Below, piece after piece: positions 60,065-64,000 of a DNA stretch of 64,000 bases. Each line of letters opens with the position of its first letter. Position 1 is the first letter of the stretch. Position numbers and translations under genes: made by a program. Source of the stretch: Chryseobacterium sp. ERMR1:04 (GTDB lineage Bacteria > Bacteroidota > Bacteroidia > Flavobacteriales > Weeksellaceae); the NCBI RefSeq assembly GCF_001297705.1, contig NZ_LIRF01000005.1, forward strand, positions 62,001-126,000, in the 5' to 3' direction. The notes below the pieces were generated by a model. The model was not told the DNA's origin. It ran no database searches and saw only the letters and a list, made by a program, of their open reading frames with translations.

Positions 60065-62905
60065 ATGATGAAAAATTACCCGAAAGTTATTTCTTTAGGA
60101 GCATTGTTTTTTGTTTCTACGTACGTAAAAGCACAAAAAGACTCCACAAAAACAAAAAGTATAGAAGAGATTAAAATTACAATAGGATCTCGAAACAAAG
60201 CAAGGGTAGCAACAGATACGCCCGTGCCTGTAGATGTTATTAATATTGGCTCACAGTCTGTTATGACCCCGCAGTTAGATTTGAATCAGATTCTGAACTA
60301 TGCAGCTCCCTCATTTACATCCAATTCAACAACGGTAGCCGACGGAACAGATCATGTGGATCCTGCACAATTGAGAGGGTTAGGGCCGGATCAGGTATTG
60401 GTTTTATTAAATGGTAAAAGAAGGCATACTTCATCTTTAGTAAATGTAAATGGTTCTCCGGGAAGAGGATCCGTTGGTACCGATTTAAATGCTCTTCCAG
60501 CTTTTTCTATTGAACGGTTAGAAGTGTTAAGAGATGGAGCTTCAGCTCAATATGGTTCTGATGCTATTGCTGGAGTGATTAATGTAATTATGAAAAAGAG
60601 TACCAATGCTCTTACTTCAGCTATTACAGTAGGAGGATTCAACTCCAAAGGATCAAATGATCATAGTGGAGGCTGGGATGGCGGTAAATATCAGGTAGAT
60701 CTTAATTACGGTACTGCTATTGGGAAAAAAGGATTTGTAAACTTCACAGCCAGTTTAATGAAAAGAGATGAAACCCGAAGAGCAGGGGTAGCTACAGGGA
60801 ATATTTTTAATGCATATAATGCTATTGAGCGTAGAGCGTTGGATGGTGGTGTGAATCTTTCTTCTCTTTTTGGTAACGTGAATGATAATTCACAACAGGT
60901 TATTGATTATATTCATCAATATGCGCAGAATGTGAACTATTTTAGTCCCACCTTTCAATCACAGATTCAAGGGGCTAATATGATTTCTGAATTAAAGTCA
61001 CTTTTACGTGCAGATTTTACAGAAAACGAATTAGCTTATAGAGGACTTACAAGAAAAGACTTTAATATGAGAGTTGGTCAGTCTAGGTTGACATCGGGAC
61101 AATTTTTCATGAATTCTCAATTCGAATTATCATCGTCTATACAGGGGTATGCCTTTGGAGGGATTTCATATAGAGATGGCAATGCTGGCGGCTTTTTTCG
61201 TAGACCCAACGAAAGGAGAGCATCAACCTCAATTTATCCTAATGGCTTTTTACCTGAAATCGCCTCTGATGTGGTTGATCTTTCTTTTGCTACAGGATTT
61301 AAAGGGAAAATTGGTGCTATCAATTACGATATAAGTAACACATATGGACGAAATAGCTTTGATTATACGATAAAAAATACAGCTAATGCTTCAATGGCAT
61401 ATCCAAACAAAACTGAATTTAATGCTGGAGGACTAAGTTTTTCACAGAATACCGTTAATGCAGATTTTGACACAAAATTAAATTGGTTGAAAGGTTTTAA
61501 TATTGCTTTTGGAGGGGAAGCCAGATTCGAAAGGTATAAAATTACAAACGGTGAACAAGATTCGTGGGCGTTATATGATACTAATGGTAATATTCAAAAT
61601 ATTTCTACTCTTGCTAACGTAAAACCGACTGACTTTTTTGGAGAAACAAGACCTGGAGGAGCACAGGTTTTTCCGGGATTCAGACCTGAAAATAGTTTGA
61701 ATAAAGGAAGAAGTTCGGTGGCTGGCTATCTGGATACAGAACTTGATATTACAGATAAATGGTTGGTAAGTGGTGCCGTACGTTTTGAAAATTATTCTGA
61801 TTTTGGATCTACATTTAATTATAAAATAGCGACAAGATATAAACTTACCGATAAAATTAATATTAGAGCGGCGCACTCTACAGGATTTCGGGCACCATCT
61901 TTACAGCAGATTTATTATAATGCAACATCAACTCAATTTGTAGGTGGGGTAGCTTACGAGGTGGGTACGTTCTCTAATGATTCTCAAATAGCAAGGAATT
62001 TAGGGATTCCTCAATTAAAGCAGGAAGAGTCTGTAAGTTATTCTGCAGGGTTTACCGCTAAAATACCAAATGCTAATCTTACTTTTACTGTTGACGGGTA
62101 TTATATTAAAATTAAAAATAGAGTCGTATTAACCGATCAATTTTTAAGACCAGATGGTACTTATCCGGAGGGAAGCTCGCAATATGATCTTCAGAAAGAG
62201 TTTGATAAAGCGAATGCGAATGCAGCAACCTTCTTTGCGAATGCCATTGATACCCAAACAAAAGGGTTGGAAGGGGTGATTTCGCATAGAGCAAAATTTT
62301 CTTCAACCATAGCCTTGAACTCGGATTTTGCGGTAACGATTTCCAAAACCAATAGAGTAGGGAATATCCACGGTTCTGACCTTTTGATTAATGCCGGACA
62401 GATCAACCGTTATTATTCTGAAACAAGCCGGGTGTATCTTGAAGAAGCTATTCCGAGATTTAAAGCTTCTCTTAATAATAGTTTAGAGATCAATAAGTTT
62501 AGTGTTTTGTTGAGGAATGTATATTTTGGGAAAGTAACAGATCCTAATACCATGGATACAAATGGAGATGGCAAAATAGGTTATGAAATAGTTAATGGAG
62601 GTGTTGTTGAGAATGAGCATCCGGTGTGGGGTGCAAAAATAATTACAGATCTCTCTGTAGCGTATAAGTTCAATAAGAGCTTTATTTTGACTGTTGGAGC
62701 TAATAACTTATTTGATATTTATCCAAGCAAGAATTATGGACCGGCAAATGTTCAAAGGCCTTCTATGGATGCTTCTGGAAATATAGTGTATACACCAGCT
62801 ACAATTGATCTTTCTAATCAAGACCAGTTTGTGTACTCAAGAAATGTTTCACAGTTTGGAATGAATGGGCGCTTTCTATTCACAAGATTGAACTTTAATT
62901 TTTAG
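60065..62905 (+). CDS. TonB-dependent outer-membrane receptor
   Basis: 946 residues. Signal peptide MMKNYPKVISLGALFFVSTYVKAQ, a TonB-box-like EEIKITIGSRN, then a plug domain with DLNQILNYAAPSFTS, DPAQLRGLGPDQVLVLLNGKRRH and IERLEVLRDGASAQYGSDAIAGVINVIMKK. The C-terminal 750 residues form the 22-strand barrel, ending in GMNGRFLFTRLNFNF with the terminal Phe. Not a SusC type: no CarboxypepD-like extension. Late segments KINIRAAHSTGFRAPSLQQIYYN and VSYSAGFTAK are normal. Substrate not evident; no siderophore genes near. Own promoter. Confidence 0.93.
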   Translation: MMKNYPKVISLGALFFVSTYVKAQKDSTKTKSIEEIKITIGSRNKARVATDTPVPVDVINIGSQSVMTPQLDLNQILNYAAPSFTSNSTTVADGTDHVDPAQLRGLGPDQVLVLLNGKRRHTSSLVNVNGSPGRGSVGTDLNALPAFSIERLEVLRDGASAQYGSDAIAGVINVIMKKSTNALTSAITVGGFNSKGSNDHSGGWDGGKYQVDLNYGTAIGKKGFVNFTASLMKRDETRRAGVATGNIFNAYNAIERRALDGGVNLSSLFGNVNDNSQQVIDYIHQYAQNVNYFSPTFQSQIQGANMISELKSLLRADFTENELAYRGLTRKDFNMRVGQSRLTSGQFFMNSQFELSSSIQGYAFGGISYRDGNAGGFFRRPNERRASTSIYPNGFLPEIASDVVDLSFATGFKGKIGAINYDISNTYGRNSFDYTIKNTANASMAYPNKTEFNAGGLSFSQNTVNADFDTKLNWLKGFNIAFGGEARFERYKITNGEQDSWALYDTNGNIQNISTLANVKPTDFFGETRPGGAQVFPGFRPENSLNKGRSSVAGYLDTELDITDKWLVSGAVRFENYSDFGSTFNYKIATRYKLTDKINIRAAHSTGFRAPSLQQIYYNATSTQFVGGVAYEVGTFSNDSQIARNLGIPQLKQEESVSYSAGFTAKIPNANLTFTVDGYYIKIKNRVVLTDQFLRPDGTYPEGSSQYDLQKEFDKANANAATFFANAIDTQTKGLEGVISHRAKFSSTIALNSDFAVTISKTNRVGNIHGSDLLINAGQINRYYSETSRVYLEEAIPRFKASLNNSLEINKFSVLLRNVYFGKVTDPNTMDTNGDGKIGYEIVNGGVVENEHPVWGAKIITDLSVAYKFNKSFILTVGANNLFDIYPSKNYGPANVQRPSMDASGNIVYTPATIDLSNQDQFVYSRNVSQFGMNGRFLFTRLNFNF

Positions 62906-62974
62906 AAAATCTTATCAATGTTCTGAAGGTGTGTTTTTACATACCTTTTTTTATTATGATAAGCATGATTTTTT

Positions 62975-62982
62975 TACTTTTG
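62975..62982 (+). promoter_or_regulatory. Promoter -7 box of the threonine dehydrogenase gene
   Basis: TACTTTTG, 26 bases before the ATG at 63009. It lies inside the open frame upstream, confirming the downstream start. Confidence 0.65.
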
Positions 62983-63008
62983 TACAATTAAAAATTAAAA
63001 CAGGTAAA

Positions 63009-63974
63009 ATGGAATCGTATACGGAAAGAATACTAATTACAGGTGCTTTGGGACAGATCGGCACCGAACTTACGAATAGACTTGTCGAGATTCACGGTGC
63101 AGAAAACGTAGTAGCTTCTGGACTAGACAGATGGCAAAAAGGCATTACCGCTGCAGGTCATTATGAAAGAATGGATGTTACCAATACACAATTGGTAAAG
63201 CAGGTGATCAAAGATTACGATATTACAACAGTTTATCATTTGGCTTCGCTTTTATCAGGAACTTCTGAGAAGCAACCTATTTTCGCTTGGAAATTAAACC
63301 TTGAGCCTCTTCTTCAGTTTTGTGAAATGGCAAAAGAAGGTCTTCTTAAAAAGATATTCTGGCCAAGTTCTATTGCTGTTTTTGGGAAAGGAATTCCTAA
63401 AGAAAACGTAGCACAAGATGTTGTTTTAAATCCAACTACAGTATATGGGATTTCTAAAATGGCAGGTGAAAAATGGTGTGAATATTATTTTGACAAATAT
63501 GGAGTAGATGTAAGAAGTATCAGATATCCGGGTTTGATCTCATGGAAAACTCCTGCAGGTGGAGGGACTACAGATTACGCTGTTGAGATTTTTTATGAAG
63601 CTATTGAAGAAGGAAAATACACAAGTTTTATTTCTGAAAATACAGGAATGCCGATGTTGTATATGGACGATGCAATTAACGCAACATTGAAATTAATGGA
63701 TGCTCCAAAAGAAAGTGTAACGGTTCGTTCATCTTATAATTTGGGGGGAATGTCTTTCACTCCAAAAGAATTGGCAGAAGAAATTAAGAAAGAAATTCCA
63801 AGTTTTGAGATCGATTATAAACCAGATTTCAGACAAGCGATTGCAGATTCTTGGCCGGCATCAATTGATGATTCTGTAGCGAAAAAAGACTGGGGATTAA
63901 CCTATGATTTCGGAATTTCTGAAATGTCTAAAGATATGATCAAGAATCTTAAAGTAAAATTAGGTAAAGATTAA
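63009..63974 (+). CDS. L-threonine 3-dehydrogenase, GalE-like short-chain type
   Basis: 321 residues from ATG at 63009 (MESYTERILITGALGQIG). Extended short-chain dehydrogenase: NAD loop GALGQIGTEL, catalytic Ser in PSSIAVFG and YGISK (Tyr and Lys), then RYPGLISWKTPAGGGTTDYAVEIFYEA, SYNLGGMSFTP and ADSWPASIDDSVAKKDWGL, which are landmarks of the GalE-like L-threonine dehydrogenases described from Flavobacterium and other Bacteroidetes, unlike the zinc enzyme of E. coli. Converts threonine to 2-amino-3-oxobutyrate. A general epimerase is the less likely alternative. Confidence 0.88.
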   Translation: MESYTERILITGALGQIGTELTNRLVEIHGAENVVASGLDRWQKGITAAGHYERMDVTNTQLVKQVIKDYDITTVYHLASLLSGTSEKQPIFAWKLNLEPLLQFCEMAKEGLLKKIFWPSSIAVFGKGIPKENVAQDVVLNPTTVYGISKMAGEKWCEYYFDKYGVDVRSIRYPGLISWKTPAGGGTTDYAVEIFYEAIEEGKYTSFISENTGMPMLYMDDAINATLKLMDAPKESVTVRSSYNLGGMSFTPKELAEEIKKEIPSFEIDYKPDFRQAIADSWPASIDDSVAKKDWGLTYDFGISEMSKDMIKNLKVKLGKD

Positions 63975-64000
63975 TTATCTAAAGTTAAACTTTAATTAAA

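Overview
The window looks like chromosome of a Bacteroidota member of the family Weeksellaceae, most likely Chryseobacterium or a close relative. The signs are low GC, A-rich upstream regions with almost no Shine-Dalgarno sequence, many promoters with the Bacteroidetes -7 box TAnnTTTG, and typical genes: a GalE-like L-threonine dehydrogenase, DUF3857 transglutaminase-like proteins, a lysyl-tRNA synthetase with a C-terminal extension, and a surface protein starting IGINTSAPQ after its signal peptide. Most of the content is chromosomal housekeeping. No prophage, integron, plasmid functions, CRISPR array, rRNA or tRNA was seen.

Layout. 1-3616: haem uptake operon (end of a haem-binding protein, FecCD permease, ATPase, a methyltransferase, HmuS-like haem-degrading factor), closed by a terminator and followed by a ChaN-like lipoprotein and an exported peptide-deformylase-like protein that lacks the usual metal-binding cysteine. 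5660-12467: mostly lineage-specific small proteins, with a lactonase-fold protein, a NucS-like nuclease and a divergently transcribed MutS-core ATPase. 12551-18301: redox and regulatory block: nitroreductase-ohrR-ohr behind a clear OhrR-type palindrome; an MFS exporter and a SufR-like Fe-S regulator sharing one operator sequence; at least three copies of a MITE-like repeat; and a frameshifted beta-lactamase-fold hydrolase. 18404-19708: a ParE-type toxin-antitoxin pair and lipB.

19788-28382 (minus strand): a complete tryptophan operon in the order trpE-G-D-C-F-[REP-type transposase]-[unknown]-[GNAT]-B-A. It is preceded by a 22-residue leader peptide with three consecutive Trp codons and an attenuator terminator. 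28695-33638: a cupin lipoprotein, a small Ala/Pro-rich lipoprotein, a cytochrome c lipoprotein, rlmF, lysS and a tandem OmpA-domain protein. 33914-42249: gltBD (glutamate synthase) converging on cydAB (bd-type quinol oxidase) through one shared bidirectional terminator. 42479-45435: gyrB and a C1q-like surface protein with a decayed partial copy behind it.

45853-55448: the most unusual stretch. A two-gene module, in which a transglutaminase-type DUF3857 protein with an intact Cys-His pair precedes a homologue with both residues substituted, is present twice in tandem and carries a near-identical gene-conversion tract. It is followed by two tandem RsiV/DUF3298-like lipoproteins, which are themselves a duplication. 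55555-63974: lipid kinase, DctA-type symporter, gamma-glutamyltransferase, a large TonB-dependent receptor, and L-threonine dehydrogenase.

Several families of short palindromic intergenic repeats are scattered between genes. Function names rest on recognised motifs; no database search was run.
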